NCBI GenBank assembly: GCA_015680905.1
Contig: CM027385.1
Location: forward strand, 27,782,501-27,846,500
Direction: 5' to 3'
Origin: Coptis chinensis
Taxonomy: Eukaryota; Streptophyta; Magnoliopsida; Ranunculales; Ranunculaceae
DNA length: 64,000 nucleotides
This document shows, piece by piece, positions 48,803 through 59,608 of the stretch. Below the pieces are notes generated by a model that was not told the DNA's origin, made no database searches, and saw only the letters and a list, made by a program, of their open reading frames with translations. Every line of letters begins with the position of its first letter. The stretch's first letter is position 1. The position numbers and the translations under genes were made by a program.

Positions 48803-50507
48803 TTAAAACACTTCCCTAATCTCATCAAAAATTTTGTCCTTTTTAGACATAACTAGTCTCTGGGGATATGGTAGTTTATCTCTATATTTAGCAATATTAT
48901 TAGTCTTTGCTTTATCTCTATCTGTTTTCCATCTAGGTGTCCATATTGGAACCTCTATAGGTGTAGGATCATCACTTTCTATTATTGGGTCTTGTAATGT
49001 TTTCCCTTTTGGTTGTGGTTTAACTAGTATTTCTATAGTTGTAGGGTCTTCAATTTCTATTATAGTATTTGGTATGGTATCATTTTTAGTTGGCGGGTGA
49101 TCTTTAGGCATAGTCACTTGGTTATCAACTACTTTCCCTGAACGAAGGGTAGTGACTGCCTGTAGGCCCCTTTGGTTTATATTACCATTACAGTGAATAC
49201 TGTTTATTTCAAAGGTGGTGTTTGTTGACTTAGGATTAGGCACTGCTTGACCTGGAAACATGCCTATTTGGTTATTATTTTGGTTAGGAGACATGTCAAT
49301 AACCTTTTGGCACAAAGACTGCATCATTTGCATCGTTTGTTTCATCATATTAGAGTTTTGATCATGCTGATCTTTCATCAAGTTTGAGTTTTGTTGCATA
49401 ATTTGATTTTGTTTTTCCAACAAGGTCACTACTAATTTGTCTGTAGATGGTTGAACTGGAATTAAGGCTTGTTGAGCGTCCATGTCTTTATGTTGATAGT
49501 TCTGGGTCATGGGCACTAAACCTCTATTTTGGTCACCTAAGTTTCCTTGTCCTTGAGGTTGAGTTAACTGGTGGAAGTTTGATGGTTGTGGTGGTGGTTG
49601 TGCATAGACAAGAGGACAATAGAAGTCGGAATGCTCAAGACTAAAACAGACATTACAACAAGTAGATTTAATGTTCATGACAATAGTGGGTTGTTGTTTA
49701 ATAGAGATGGCATCTACTTTTTTAGTGAGGGCATTGATAAGAGTTTTAAGCTCGGAATCAAGGTTTAACCTCAAAAGAAGAAGGAGTGGAGCGGGAAGAT
49801 TCGTTACCTCCCCAATTGTTGTTCCTCTTAGATTGATTCTCTAAGAATTTATAAGCCTCTGAGGCTCCTTTACTAAGAAAACTACCCCCAATCATGATAT
49901 CTAGAACCTCCTTATGATGATGTAAAAGCCCCTTGAAGAAGGCACGAACAAGCGTGTCCTTTGCAAGATTATGATGCGGGCATTCAATGAGAAGATCAGT
50001 GAAACGATTTGAGGCCTCTGAAAAGGATTCATAAGGAATCTGGTGGAAAAAATGAATCTTTTGAAGCATTTCATCTGTCTTCAGTGGTGGGTAAAACTGT
50101 TCCATGAACAATTGAACAAGATTAGCCCATGAGTCCACAGAGTTTGGCGTTTGGGCAGTTAACCAAGACGCCGCCTTGTCGGCTAGGGTGAATGGAAACA
50201 CCTGAAGTTTAACTTGATCCGGGCTTACGCTAGGATGATGGAATATAGTGAGAACTTGGTCTATCCTACGCATATGCTGGTAAGGCTTCTCATGGTCTAA
50301 ACCATGAAAAACTGGTAACAAGTTAAATATACTAGGGGGAATTCGAAAATCCCCCACTAGGTCTGCAAGAACGATGCACGACTTAGGGCCATCGTTTTGG
50401 GCTTTATAAATATCAGAGAGAGGAGTCTCTTGTTCTTTAGCCATTGATGCAGGTGTAGTGTGTAAAATTCTAGATAGGCGTGTGGTATTTATGTCTACGA
50501 AAAACAA
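48803..50507 (-). CDS. Athila gag region (fossil, relatively well preserved)
   Basis: The minus-strand capsid part (49758-50507) includes FHGLDHEKPYQHMRRIDQVL and WANLVQLFMEQFYPP, typical Athila gag. The distal part (48803-49774) has one CCHC zinc knuckle (CNVCFSLEHSDFYC) near its start, then Gln- and Asn-rich sequence and a Lys-rich end. Gag would assemble the particle and bind RNA. The region is carried in more than one frame and is not a single whole gene. It is the clearest gag in the window and the reference for the altered copies further left. Confidence 0.75.
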
Positions 50508-50694
50508 GCCTGATTATACTAGAATTAAAACTCCTCTGACAGAAGAGGCGAGGAGTGGAAGAAGGAGTACCTGAATGCCTTATTGCTATGCGTTTGAATT
50601 GCGTCTTGTATACGCGATCTCAGTATTTGTATGATGTTAGAAACACTGAATAACTTGAAGAAATGAAAATTTGGACTGACCTGTGAAAATCGGG

Positions 50695-50880
50695 CTGCTC
50701 CAGAAGAGGGCGCGGGTCGCGCTCGGAAATGGCCTTGGTAGGGCACGGGTTGCGCTCCTGTCTAACTCAAGTTCCAGGTGGTTGAGCGCGGGGTGCGCTT
50801 GGAAATAGGCTACCTAGGGCGCAGGTCGCGCTTAGGTGGAATTTGGAATTCCAGTGTTTTGGGCACGGATTGCGCTCTCC
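50695..50880 (-). repeat. GC-rich degenerate repeats in the leader ahead of gag
   Basis: Four copies of a word related to GAGCGCGACCCGCGCCC (element sense), about 190 bases upstream of the gag frame. Same word family as at 46455-46670 and 54548-54840, each time shortly upstream of a reading frame. Confidence 0.7.
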
Positions 50881-51662
50881 AAAAAATTTGAAATTTTTAT
50901 AGTAGATTGCTAAGAGGTCTGTCAAGTAGCTTATAAAATTTCAGATCAATTGGAGCTATGAAAGTCCTTCTACTGCCCTTCGAAGTTTGTGAAACAGTTT
51001 TCGGACACAATATAAACAGCCGAATGGTTAACCAATCAAAACAGACACAAAAATCTCCAACATTTTACTGGAGCCTCATGACAGATCATGAGTATTCCTG
51101 TAAAAAGTTTAGAGTAATTAGAGTTCTACAAACTCTCTTTATCGGCAGTTGTTCCAGAAATTAAGTGTTTGCAAAACTGCATAAACACACTGGAAACACT
51201 CCACTAGTTAGGAGGTCAAAACAAATCCAAAACTCTTCAAATTTTTACTGCAAACTCCTGACTTAGGATAGATACTCCTGTAAAAAGTTTAGAATTTTTG
51301 GAACTGCCTAAGTAACCTTACTTGTCTGTTTTTCAAGAACTTATGGTTTGAAAACTGAAATGCAGCACTGTAAAGATCGTATTTGTTCATAAGGTAAAAC
51401 AATTAGGAAAAATCTAAAACAATTACAGTAAATCAATAACACCTTAAGGATTACGCTTGTAAATTTTCAGAATTTTTCAAAATTTACAAATACCTTTATT
51501 GCAGCGTTTTTCTCTATTAATCTGCATCCCCTATGCCTAAAACAGTGAACAGTTCCGAAAATTCAAGAAATAAGAATGAAAAATTAAAAGGGTGGGTGGG
51601 TAGAGAATGAGGGATTGCCTCTTGAATTCAAGCAATTGAATTCTTGTCTTAAACGAGATTAA
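50881..51662 (-). other. Leader of the minus-strand Athila element
   Basis: Between the primer-binding site and the GC-rich repeats. It holds three loosely similar blocks containing TCCTGTAAAAAGTTTAGA-like words (51094-51113, 51270-51290 and a weaker one near 51450). No gene seen. Confidence 0.45.
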
Positions 51663-51735
51663 GATGGTAGCGGCGCCATTCGATAACCCGTAAAAACTCA
51701 TTTGATAGTAAAAAACAAATGGCGCCGCTGCCATC
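51663..51735. other. Back-to-back primer-binding sites around an LTR remnant
   Basis: The minus-strand site (51663-51678, TGGCGCCGCTACCATC) and the plus-strand site (51720-51735, TGGCGCCGCTGCCATC) face away from each other. Between them lie about 40 bp that start as the family LTR does (GATAACCCGTAAAAACTCA). Normally at least one full LTR would separate them. Confidence 0.8.
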
Positions 51736-52789
51736 TTAGTTCCGTTTAGTATTGTTTTTTTTAGAATTGTTAGTCTTTCAAAGTCCCATAACCCACCCAC
51801 CTTTGTTTGATTCTAACTGTGGTTGTCCGTTTCAGCACTGAAATTTTCCTCACAAAATTACGTTAAACATAATTCATGTTTTCCACTCTTGCATGTTTTC
51901 TCGGATTTTGAGTCATGTTCCTCTATGGTATGAATTATGCAATTATTATTTTATTGTTTTTCTTATATTAAATATTTTTCATAAGTTGTTAAATCATAAA
52001 AATAGTAAGTTAGGAAGTTTCGGGAATCTGACTTTAAAAGACCTACTTTTAAAAACAAATTTTCAAACTCTGTTGTCTAAAATTTGTTTGGGGGTAGGAT
52101 GTTCATTTTTCTGTACTGGATTGTTCAACTTTCCATTTGTATTGCTTAGGCCGTTTAATCGTATTTCGATTCTGGTTGACATTATCTATGAATTTAGATT
52201 TAATTCGTTCGCTTAACTTACGTCATACACGCACTTCGAGGCATTTTCCATCTTCTTATATGTCATCCGCAGTCGGAATAGAGTGTTTTATGGATTATTA
52301 GATTGGAAATTCTCTCTTGATCATTTTCATATCTCATTCGCATAAATCAGACCAGTAACGAAGTGGGAATTTTTGTTTAAAGTTGCGCTAAAAATCGACA
52401 AAAATCGAAAATTCATTTTGGGCTTGGGCCCAACGCACGAGCGTGCGTCTCCTTCCTCCAAATCAAACAGAATCGCGATTTCTTTCCAATTCCGCCATTA
52501 CCAAATTCAAAAACCTAACCAAAAAAATAATAATAATAAAAAAAAAATAAACCTCAATACACCCACGCCCATAATACAATTCCAACTTCAAATCTTCTCC
52601 AAAATGCTCCTCCACCAATCCCAAAAATTTCCACCACCAAAAAACACCCAAAACTCAAAGAAACTTAAACTGCCGCACCACCCTCGTGCCACCACTACGG
52701 TTTTGTTAGTAAGGGAGTCTCAAACTCCATTCCCATAGTCCTTTTAAACCCCAAATCGTTCTAAAATATCAATGGCTCAAAGACGAAGG

Positions 52790-53931
52790 TTGTTGCTAGA
52801 ACAAGCGTTCTGACCCGCACGCCGGCGCCGTTTTACTGATGTGAGATGATTAGAAGGGGTTGGAATCGGTTGTGGTACTCGACAGATGATTTCTACCACT
52901 CCGATTTGGTCGAACAGTTCTACAAGAAGAGAGAGTTGGACGGTCAGAAATTTTTCATGAAAGTGGCTAGGACTAGGAGAGAATTATCGAGAGAGAAGTT
53001 GGCTGAAATTTTAGGCATTACGCCTAGACGCCACCTAGAAGCCACCGTGCAGGAATCCCAATATACTGGAGTTCCTGCATTAATGAACGACGCCCTCATG
53101 GAGGGTCAATATAATACGACTTCTCATTGTGCTTGACAGTCATCTCTGCGAACCAACCAACTGGTTGTAGCTCAGTGGATTGGTAAGAACGTCATTGGAA
53201 AGGAGAAAGTGAGCGACATCGGGTTCACATGTCTGCACGTTCTCTGGATATTGTAAGAGAAGAGGTATGAATTCTGTATCCTCAAGTTTTTGCTAAATAT
53301 GATTAGAGGAGTTGGGAAGAGTATCGCACCATTTCCTGTTTTAATTACGAAGATAATGTTGTCTTGGGGGAATAAACCAAAAACTGAGCGGAGGATGTTG
53401 AAATTGCATGCAAATGAAATCAGTTATAAGGAGTGTATCCAAAAGACTTGGATGTTGCCGGAGGATAGGGTGGTAGATTCGGATGATGAAATGGAGGAGA
53501 TGATATGTTTGGATGAAGATGCTTTGGAGAGGTGTATGTCTGATTCAGAACGCATGTCAATGTTGCACACTAGCGTGCGTTGCATTTACACTATTTGTGA
53601 AGATATATGAGATAAGCAAATTATAATTCGAAATAAACAAACGAACCTTCAAACGAGTTTTGAAATGCTTGGAAAGGGTCAGGAAGATATCTTGTGTAAC
53701 ATGGAGACTATCTACCAGCGTCACCATGCCCAGTATACAGTAATAAAGGATGAGATGGAAGCACAGCGTTTGTTCCGAGTAGAGATTCTACGTCGCATGC
53801 CACCCTTAGAGGGTTCTGTTTCAGATGAGTCTGAGAGGCATGAGCGTCGTCGCCAAAGAACGGATGGCTCAGACCCTTCTTCATCCCAGGCCCAATCTCC
53901 ATCTCAGGGTCCATCTTCATCATGTGGCTAG
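52790..53931 (+). pseudogene. Athila first env-position reading frame (fossil)
   Basis: Three successive open stretches (52846-53136, 53290-53610, 53665-53931) are collinear with 12470-13615 and 26280-27440. The first has YHSDLVEQFYKKRELDG and FFMKVARTRREL, resembling the plant transposon-associated domain commonly found downstream of integrase in Athila. The second is acidic (RVVDSDDEMEEM). The third ends in an Arg-rich segment and a Ser/Pro/Gln-rich tail. It is a fossil with a few breaks. No signal peptide is visible, so an envelope role is not shown by the sequence. Confidence 0.55.
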
Positions 53932-54547
53932 ATTTTCTAAAAATATGTGGTTTCAATGTTATTTAGTTATTTTTATTGTTTTTCTTAGTTCGGATATTAA
54001 GTTGTTTAAATTCAGTAGTTAAATTTAAATTCGGTTGTTAAATGTTGTTTGAATTTCCGTTTTAATATAAGTTGGTTAATTTCGAATTATGCGTTGTTTT
54101 TATCATTAATCCCACCTTCCCAAATTGTTTGGGGTGGTATTATTTAGTCTAGCATAATTTGTTATAGGATCATCTATTTTAAGAAGTTGTTTTGGAGTGA
54201 GGGTTAAGAATATTGCCGATATGGGCATCGCTATAAATAGATATTGTGGTAGGATGAAATCTCAATGAATTAGGCAGTATCTATCCTAAATTCAACCTAA
54301 AAGATATTAGATTTGTTTTGGAATAGAGAATATGAGTTGTTTCCATTTTTGGTTTTGGAAATTTTATTATTTTCGGAAATTGCATTAAAGCTTTTTGGCA
54401 AATTCCCGATTCGGTTTAGCATTTTAAAACCTATAAAAACTGCATTCATTCTACACTCACAACCCCAACTACATCTCACATTCATCTCTCACGTTTCATT
54501 CCCACTTTACCTTATTTTTCCTTTGCACTTCTGCCTAACAGCTCCTT
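53932..54547 (+). other. AT-rich spacer between the two env-position frames
   Basis: No domain recognised; collinear with 11970-12470 in the dimer, which is also non-coding. It contains CCCACCTTCCCAAATTG near 54111, shared in inverse with the minus-strand element near 47150. Confidence 0.45.
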
Positions 54548-54840
54548 GAGCGCACTTGCGCCCCAGTTGAGCGCCACCTGCGCCCCAGTTGAGCACCGCC
54601 TGCGCCCTAAGCACTGTCAGAGAAATTCCACCCTAAGCGCGACCTGCGCCCTCTCCAGCCAAACCTGAGCGCCACCGCCCAAAACACTGGAATTCCAGTT
54701 TTCATCCGGAGCACACCCCGTGCCCATCCCAGGCTAAAAGTGAGAGCACCCTGCGCCCAAGTGCCTGGAACTCAAAATTCAACAGAGCGCAACCCACGCC
54801 CATCCCAGGCATACCTTGAGCTCACCCTGCGCCCTGACCC
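54548..54840 (+). repeat. GC-rich degenerate repeats ahead of the second env-position frame
   Basis: Six to eight degenerate copies of GAGCGCNNCCTGCGCCC-like words spaced 25-60 bases apart, ending about 80 bases before the ATG at 54919. Same word family as in the gag leader at 50695-50880. Confidence 0.75.
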
Positions 54841-54918
54841 CTGTGGGCACCAAAAATTTCCAGTTTTCTAAGGGTTGTTCTAAGATCCTTCGCTGCTATT
54901 CCAGCAAGTTTATTGGGG

Positions 54919-55734
54919 ATGACTTTCCCTCGTATCATACCGGAACAGTCTTTTGAAGACTTATTCCAAAGTGACACCTATGGTGCGTGGTTTCGCGAAG
55001 TGATCATTCTAGCAGGATGGGAGCCACTATTGGTAAGTCCTGATGAGCTTTATTCTCCCGCACTTACATCTTATTTTTATGATAATTGTAAGTTCTTTGA
55101 TAGACCAGATGGAGAACAAGTGTTCTCCATCACCATCGGGGATGAACCAATGGAAATTTCTAGGTTCTTGATAGCCTTTGTGCTTGGACTTGCTATGCCA
55201 ACCGAAATACAAGACTCATGGGCCTATTTGGTAGATAATATGTACATGTATAACTATGATGATTTGCATGAGCATTACGGGGCAGGAATCTTTAGGATAG
55301 AGGACCAAGGGGATTATAACGCGTCACCCTTGGTAGCTTTGTCTATGAGCGTGGGCTTCGTTATGTTTTGGATTATGCTAAACATTAGAGGGGAATGGCG
55401 TTATTCTTCTGTGAATGACGAAACTTGTGATATTTTCCTTGCTTTAGCTGGGGGACGTGCACTCTATGATATTCCCCAGACCTTAATGTCTAGTTTAGCC
55501 CGAGCCCATGGCAAGAGGCATGAGTACCTTCTTATGCCTATTTTAATTTGTCGTATAATGCTATGTTTCTTCCCTATTTTTTGTGCCCATTTCACGGATT
55601 GGGTTGGGGTCGACATTGTGAGACCCACCAATTGTATTATTCGATCGTTCCGTGCAATGACTTGGCAAGGGTGGAGGATACAACCTCATCGTTCGCCTTA
55701 CACACCCCATCCGACCAAGTGGGCAGCGGGTTAG
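54919..55734 (+). CDS. Athila second env-position reading frame, long open copy
   Basis: An open frame of 271 codons from the ATG at 54919, about 80 bases after the GC-rich repeats. Segments include PEQSFEDLFQSDTYGAWF, GDEPMEISRFLIAFVLGL, and two hydrophobic stretches (around residues 141-157, LSMSVGFVMFWIML, and 206-225, ILICRIMLCFFPIFC) that could be membrane segments or buried helices. Like the frame before it, it resembles the plant transposon-associated domain of Athila elements. It is the longest copy of this frame in the window; equivalents at 10760-11640 and 24600-25480 are broken. No signal peptide is evident. Function unknown. Confidence 0.6.
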   Translation: MTFPRIIPEQSFEDLFQSDTYGAWFREVIILAGWEPLLVSPDELYSPALTSYFYDNCKFFDRPDGEQVFSITIGDEPMEISRFLIAFVLGLAMPTEIQDSWAYLVDNMYMYNYDDLHEHYGAGIFRIEDQGDYNASPLVALSMSVGFVMFWIMLNIRGEWRYSSVNDETCDIFLALAGGRALYDIPQTLMSSLARAHGKRHEYLLMPILICRIMLCFFPIFCAHFTDWVGVDIVRPTNCIIRSFRAMTWQGWRIQPHRSPYTPHPTKWAAG

Positions 55735-57644
55735 CTATTGTAGACGATAAGTGGCATGAAGCCTGGCAAATTACCATGGTATGGCAGGATGCGAAGGAAC
55801 CTCATTTCTTTATTAAGGATGAAGAGGGAAATGTTTAAACGGGAGTTAATGTTAGTTTTTATTTCAGTTAGTGTCTGTTTATGTCCCAAGCAATCTATTT
55901 CTCATAAATCCTATTATGGGTGGAACTCTTATAGAGTTGCGTCAATTTTCTTTTCTATATTAGTATGTTATAACCTTATTTTGTAGATATTCCGAAATTT
56001 CACGCGTTTCAATGGTATTTTCCTACCCTATTTATTTAAAATACTTTGAGGACAAAACATGCTTCTTGTTTGGGGGCATAGAAACATGTTTAATTAAGGC
56101 ATCTGTTAGGATATAGATATATATATAATATGCACTTGTTTTCTAGTTAAAAAAATTTCAAAAATTTTAAAAAATATAAATAAAAAGTATGCTATACACT
56201 TAGGAATATTGGTATTGTTTTCTTTCTCTATGCTCTCAATAATCTATAAGTCTCACGTAGCTTTTGCATTAGAATAGTTTTTAGAAACTTAGGCTAATAT
56301 GTAGGTAATAATCCTTGCATCTATCTATAAATATGTTACATGAGTATCTATGATTGTTGGCAGTAAGTTTCTGAAACCTAGGCTAGAGTACTTATTCTAC
56401 AAATCCTGTGAGAATATAGCCTAAAGCCTTATATGAGTGAAACATTTGAGAAATGACACAAGGGAGAAGTAAAATCTGGATAAAGAAATCACACGTCTAC
56501 TTGCTTGATTACTATACCATATCCTAAGCGAGAATTTAGGTCCTCTTTGGATCGATATAGCCAGAAATTCAAACCTATGAATTATTTTCCGCTAGTCTCC
56601 CCTCTGAGCTTTTCTTTAGCCTTTTATAAACCACAAATCCTTTACCTTGTTACAAAACAAAACAAAAAAAAAAAAAAAAAAAATCAACCTACCCAATTCT
56701 TTGAATAAGTCTGAGAATAGAGATGAATAATAGAAAAGAGAAGAACCTTTGAAATCAAGAATTCATTAGTCGCTTCAGATAAGAAAATGAAGTTTCCATC
56801 CAAATAAATAAAAGAAAATAAAGAGTTAGAACTCCAAACCAAAAAAGAACAATAGAATCAAAGGAGTCAAAAGCCAAAGAAAAAAAGAAAAATATGGCTA
56901 AGGATGGAAACAAAGTGTAGAAGCAAAAGTAAAGAACAAGAGTTTCTCGAGTTATATAATATGAAGCCTCTATTATCTCAGAGTTGTCCTTTCTGAATAT
57001 CCATTTCCTTCCTTCTTAAACCATCTCCTAATCCCCGCAACACCTAATAAAGACCTCTAGCTCAATTAGGAATAGGTTAGTGTGATAGTAAGTGGCAGAT
57101 GTGTTTGGTCGACTCCGGCTTCCTTATGTGTCATAGAGATTGTAAGGTAAAGTGTGCCTACTACACACTGCAGTAGCGAAACTTGAGCGGAAAAATCAAA
57201 GTGGTTTTTGTCTTGACATTTATGTGAGGACCTACTTAAGGATGCTATTCCGAGTTTTCATAAATGGACCTGCTAGTTTATCTCATAGTATTACTTATTG
57301 TATATATGTTTATTCGTAGATGATAGATTATTATGCATATATTAGCTTAGGTTTCGACTTGATTATTCTGTATTCATTGCTAGTGAGATGTATAGATAAT
57401 TGAGACATAGATAAGGTAACAATAGTTATTTCTGAGTCGTTGTAGTATAGATGAAGTTTGTGAGTACCTTCACTGGGAAACTCTCACGAGGCTATAACTC
57501 GTCCACTAGGGAATTCCTAGTGGTTTAAGGCCTTGTTGCATATGGTCAATGCAATCGCACTCGGTGAAACGAGATTAGTTAGAACTCTATTTTTGCTCAC
57601 TTATGCTAATTTCTCATATTTGCTTGAGGACAAGCAAAATGCTG
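55735..57644 (+). other. Athila 3' untranslated region of the plus-strand element
   Basis: Non-coding, with a poly-A tract at 56664-56682 and the family's conserved words (for example CCACTAGGGAATTCCTAGTGG near 57502, a palindrome also present at 9076, 22910 and 44532). It ends at the polypurine tract. Confidence 0.55.
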
Positions 57645-57657
57645 TTTGGGGGTGGTT

Positions 57658-59130
57658 TGATAAGAGCCCAAAACTGTAGTTTTAACCCCTTAATAATACT
57701 ACTTTTAGACCAATTATGCGAGTAATAAATAAGAGTTAATGCTAATTACGTGCTTTTATATATTTCAAGCATGGAATTCAATTATGTACAGAAATGTGCC
57801 ACTTTGGCAATATAAAGGAGCAAAGGGTTGGTTGCTAAGAAGTTCTGTGATAAAGGCCAAGATTTAAGGAGACAAAGCCTTTATAAAGCCCGGTCAAAAG
57901 CTGAAAAGTGAACACGGGCAGAAATAGTGCACAAGTCAGCAGAACTTCCGAAGACCATATCTTTGGACTCAGGCCTCGGATTTAGGCCAACCTTACGTCA
58001 AAACGACCGGATCGGAAAGAGCTTTCCAATGGTCTAAGCCTTGCCCCAATCAGAGGAGAAAAAGTTGATGAAAAGTCTAATGAAGTCAAAGCCAGTTGAA
58101 ACGGGCTCTGTGGACTGAAAAAATTGGGCTTTGGGTTTTATTTTCTGGCCCAAAACATGGCTCCTCAGCCCATGCACAAAATTGTGGATTTGGTCTCCTC
58201 CTTTACATAAAACAAGACTTAGATCTTAAGAAATATATAGTTAGATAGCTTAGAATAGAAAGTAGCCATTAGAATAGCTTGTATATCTAGTTTTTGAATT
58301 TCAAGGAGTAATTAATTAGTTTCATTCCTTGTTTTAGATTAATTATTTGAATCATTGTTCTTCATTCATTAGATAAAGAAAATAGTAGTTCTTGTTAATT
58401 TTGATTTTGTCATTTAAATTTGTTTAGATCTAATTTCAATTATTGTTTGTTATTCATTTCCTAGTTATTAATTTGGATTTCAATTCTTGAGTAGTTAAAT
58501 TAGTAAAGTCCAAATCTTTATATTATGTCTAGTTTTAATTCAATCGGAAATGATAGTTTGATGAATAAAGGCTAAACCTTTATTAGAGGGGTTTGATGAA
58601 GCCTTGATGAAAACTTGATTGTGTAGTATAAAATCGTTGTAAGAATCTATTCCACTCTAGAAGGTCGTTGATTTGGAATGAGAATTGGTGGACGACCTCA
58701 CATGCTAGTTATGAATTGGTAGAAATTCCATGTATAATTAGGGATCAGAACGACCAATTCTTACCGTAAGAATGTAAGAATTGGTTTACAACAAATCTAT
58801 GCTAGTTTATTAAGTTGGTAATCAAGGTGGAATCAAATTCCCCTAATTCTTTATCTAGATTCAACTCTTAGTATTCTGTCATTCCATTTTTTTTTATCTT
58901 GTTATTTGAATTCACATCGTAGTATAAATTCCCTTCGTAAATCTCTCATTGACCTTGGATAGACCATCAATTATAGAAAACTTGAATGCTAAAGGACTAG
59001 GAGTGGAACGAATCTTCTATTCCAACTCTACGTTAATAGATTCGAGAGTTGAAAACAAATATCTTTGATAAGTCTAGTATATGCAACAGTTTATAGTTTT
59101 ACTTTCGTTTAGAGTTCATCGCTTTATTTG
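57658..59130 (+). repeat. Athila LTR 6 (3' LTR of the plus-strand element)
   Basis: It starts TGATAAGAGCCC directly after the polypurine tract. It runs about 1.47 kb, with the long-form LTR content, to a junction near 59130 where the reverse-oriented LTR end of the minus-strand element takes over. The expected TTATCA end is not seen at the junction. Confidence 0.75.
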
Positions 59131-59228
59131 TGAGACGTAATCAGCATTAACTCTTATTTATTACTTGCATAATTGGTCTAAAAGTATTATTGTTAAAGGG
59201 TTAAAACTACAGTTTTGGGCTCTTATCA
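59131..59228 (-). repeat. Residual LTR end of the minus-strand Athila element
   Basis: Closely matches 44298-44394 (from ACGTAATCAGCATTAA to GGGCTCTTATCA) and is followed by the GTAAG target copy. It is the outer end of the right LTR of the minus-strand element. Confidence 0.85.
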
Positions 59229-59233
59229 GTAAG
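59229..59233. repeat. Target-site duplication of the Athila composite, right copy
   Basis: GTAAG, identical to 43280-43284. Confidence 0.85.
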
Positions 59234-59608
59234 GATGTCACAAATTTGTTCCATCAATAAGTCTTTAATGGCCAAACTAAATTGAAATCCACTTTCCACC
59301 ATAGTATTTACTCCCTCTTTTCCAAGCACTTCATTTTCTTTATCCTTTCTGCCTAGATCTTCATAAATTTTCTCAATGCCATTTTCCAAATGTGTCGAGT
59401 CGAATACATGCTCTTGAGTTTTTTCTGCCGGAGTTTTCTCATTTATAGGCGATGATGCATTAAGGCATGTGAGGGAAAATATGACTTGAGGCAAATAGTC
59501 ATCGTCATAAGATCTGGAATTCACACGATAGTGAAGTGGATGGTGATAGGATTTTAATTGGTCATTAATATCAGGATGGGCTTTAGCAATGGGCGTTTGT
59601 ATTATCAA
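59229..59608 (-). pseudogene. Unrecognised reading frame, upstream part (interrupted by Athila composite)
   Basis: Minus-strand open frame of about 126 codons up to the target copy. It is acidic and hydrophilic in the middle (GRKDKENEVLGKEG) with an ending MEQICDILT. No start ATG is obvious (the open stretch begins after a stop just upstream of 59608). It is in frame with 43131-43284 across the insertion. Product not recognised: it may be an exon of a host gene or part of an older element. Confidence 0.35.

Larger units (their letters stand above)
44395..51680 (-). mobile_element. Athila internal region, gag-protease derivative (minus strand)
   Basis: Element order right to left: primer-binding site (51663-51678), leader with GC-rich repeats, gag, protease, an acidic stretch, a conserved non-coding segment, GC-rich repeats, a short env-position remnant (46220-46426), 3' untranslated region and polypurine tract. 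RT, RNase H and integrase are not recognised, so it is a non-autonomous derivative. Gag is much better preserved than in 4.6-39.6 kb. Confidence 0.75.
51718..57657 (+). mobile_element. Athila internal region, env-frame-only derivative (plus strand)
   Basis: Order: primer-binding site, short leader with ACCCACCCACC, the conserved non-coding landmark (51860-51950), two env-position reading frames with GC-rich repeats ahead of the second, 3' untranslated region, and the polypurine tract TTTGGGGGTGGTT (57645-57657). No gag, protease or pol is recognised, so it could only have moved with proteins supplied by relatives. Confidence 0.75.
43285..59228. mobile_element. Head-to-head Athila composite (two defective elements in one target site)
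   Basis: A minus-strand element (LTR 43285-44394, internal 44395-51680) is followed by an LTR remnant, then a plus-strand element (internal 51718-57657, LTR 57658 to about 59130) and finally 98 bp of minus-type LTR end. The identical GTAAG on both outer edges shows that the whole behaves as one target-site occupation. The simplest history is a minus-strand insertion whose right LTR later received a plus-strand relative, with most of the LTR sequence between the two then lost. Neither part is complete: the minus part has gag and protease, the plus part has env-position frames, and RT and integrase are not recognised in either. Confidence 0.75.

Noticed and set aside
53160-53245. tRNA- or SINE-like string TAGCTCAGTGGATTGG with a GGGTTCACATG word about 50 bases on
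   Set aside because: The same stretch is present, in altered form, in both dimer copies at the equivalent place, so it is part of the Athila env-position frame and not a separate SINE or tRNA gene.
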